Part shown: positions 63,169 through 64,000 of the stretch, piece by piece
Layout of the letters: every line of letters begins with the position of its first letter
How positions within the stretch are numbered: position 1 is the first letter of the stretch
Source of the DNA: an uncultured Prevotellaceae bacterium
GTDB lineage: Bacteria > Bacteroidota > Bacteroidia > Bacteroidales > Bacteroidaceae
DNA length: 64,000 nucleotides
Assembly: GCA_946540735.1 (NCBI GenBank)
Contig: CAMNIN010000004.1
Coordinates: 1-64,000 of the forward strand
Direction of reading: 5' to 3'
Notes under the pieces: generated by a model
The model's input: the letters and a program-made list of their open reading frames with translations, nothing else
Database searches by the model: none
Told to the model about the DNA's origin: nothing
Program-made: the position numbers and the translations under genes

Positions 63169-64000
63169 ATGAAAAAGAAAATCCTATTCGTCCTCGTCTC
63201 CCTCATGCTGTCATCAGGTCTTCAGGCCCAGGTGGTCCGTCAGCAGGGCATGGAGGATGTCAATAAAGTGACTGACCTCACCCTCGACAGTCTCGACAAA
63301 GTGAGACAGGCACGTGTGAAACCAGGCAGCAGCAGGAAAGGCAGCAATCCCGTACTCTTCCTGGTGGGCAACAGCACCATGCGCAACGGCACCCTTGGCA
63401 ACGGCAACAACGGGCAGTGGGGATGGGGCTATTTCGCGGAGGATTTTTTCGACAAGGAGAAAATCACCGTTGAGAACCAAGCCTTGGGCGGCACCAGCAG
63501 CCGCACCTTCTACCGTATGCTGTGGCCCGAGATCCGCAGCGCCTTACGTCCCGGTGACTGGGTGATCATCAGTATCGGCCACAACGACAACGGGCCCTAC
63601 GACACCGGGCGGGCCCGGGCCAGCATCCCCGGCATCGACAAGGACACCGTGCTGCATGTGAACGTGCAGGAAATCCATAAGGGCGACACCACCTACCGTG
63701 CGGAGGATGTCTACAGTTACGGCGGTTATTTGCGCCGTTTCATCAATGAGACCCGTGCCGCGGGAGCTTTCCCCGTGCTCATGTCGCTCACACCGAGAAA
63801 CGCATGGGAAGACGGCCGTGTGGTGAGGAAGATCCACAGTCAGTGGTGCCAGCAAGTGGCCGAGGAGGAACAAGTGCCCTATATCGACCTCAATGAGCGC
63901 TCTGCCGCCAAGCTGGAGGGATTCGGAGCGGAGAAGATGAATTACCATTTCTTCGGCGACAAGATCCACACCAGTAAGTTTGGAGCCGTGCTCAACGCCC
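63169..64000 (+). CDS. rhamnogalacturonan acetylesterase-like protein (SGNH), 3' end outside the window
   Basis: At least 277 codons are in the window and the frame is still open at base 64000. A signal peptide (KKILFVLVSLMLSSGLQAQ) precedes an SGNH domain of the RGAE type: LFLVGNSTMRNG with the catalytic Ser, a Gly-rich NGNNGQWGWGYFAEDFF block, ALGGTSSRTFYRMLWPEI, ISIGHNDNGP with the Asn, and FFGDKIHTSKFGA with the Asp-His pair. RGAE removes acetyl groups from the pectin backbone rhamnogalacturonan I. The adjacent esterase and the KDG-kinase-like gene nearby fit pectin use. Confidence 0.9.
   Translation, partial: MKKKILFVLVSLMLSSGLQAQVVRQQGMEDVNKVTDLTLDSLDKVRQARVKPGSSRKGSNPVLFLVGNSTMRNGTLGNGNNGQWGWGYFAEDFFDKEKITVENQALGGTSSRTFYRMLWPEIRSALRPGDWVIISIGHNDNGPYDTGRARASIPGIDKDTVLHVNVQEIHKGDTTYRAEDVYSYGGYLRRFINETRAAGAFPVLMSLTPRNAWEDGRVVRKIHSQWCQQVAEEEQVPYIDLNERSAAKLEGFGAEKMNYHFFGDKIHTSKFGAVLNA

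Overview
The window reads as a chromosomal segment of a Bacteroidales bacterium, most likely Prevotella or a close relative. Signs are a SusC/SusD pair, a PorZ-type type IX secretion protein, a three-gene succinate dehydrogenase/fumarate reductase (C-A-B order), and many promoters of the Bacteroidetes form TTTG-N19/20-TAnnTTTG. Genes lie on both strands and coding density is high. No rRNA or tRNA gene was recognised.

Region 1 (1-5633) is the most unusual part: one co-directional sulfur cluster. It starts with the tail of a cysteine synthase, then a DsrE-like protein, a TusA-like protein, an encapsulin shell protein with an inserted cyclic-nucleotide-binding-like domain, a cysteine desulfurase with a ~115-residue N-terminal extension (the probable cargo), a ThiS/MoaD-like sulfur carrier ending GGGSL, a ThiF/MoeB-like activating enzyme and a JAMM metalloprotease. 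A 93-bp structured repeat occurs twice, once before the shell gene and once before the protease gene. The set suggests a compartment that produces or stores sulfane sulfur, coupled to a thiocarboxylate carrier route to cysteine. A DAACS-family transporter with an atypical binding site follows.

Region 2 (7.1-31.3 kb) is mostly housekeeping: leuS, a YitT protein, rdgB, porZ, an acyltransferase, mutS, lgt, ychF, polA, a polyprenyl synthase, deoC, a MazG-like hydrolase, dtd, uvrC, apt and mnmG. The gap before mutS carries three perfect and several near-perfect DnaA boxes beside an AT-rich tract. Two parS sites (one perfect 16/16) lie between uvrC/apt and apt/mnmG. Together these point to the chromosomal origin region. 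There are also a minisatellite, REP-like palindromes and a five-unit hairpin array.

Region 3 (31.3-41.7 kb) holds sdhCAB, a secreted sulfatase-modifying-factor-fold protein, a U32 peptidase-sufE-trmH operon, and a lemA-DUF2207 pair. Region 4 (41.8-54.7 kb) is a small polysaccharide utilisation locus on the minus strand (two GH2 enzymes, SusC, SusD). A group II intron is inserted in the 5' leader of the first GH2 gene. Region 5 (54.8-64 kb) has a succinate/acetate CoA-transferase, a PfkB sugar kinase, cysS behind a duplicated promoter cassette, a zinc-ribbon membrane protein, an LTA-synthase-like sulfatase-fold protein and two SGNH esterases, the last cut by the window end.
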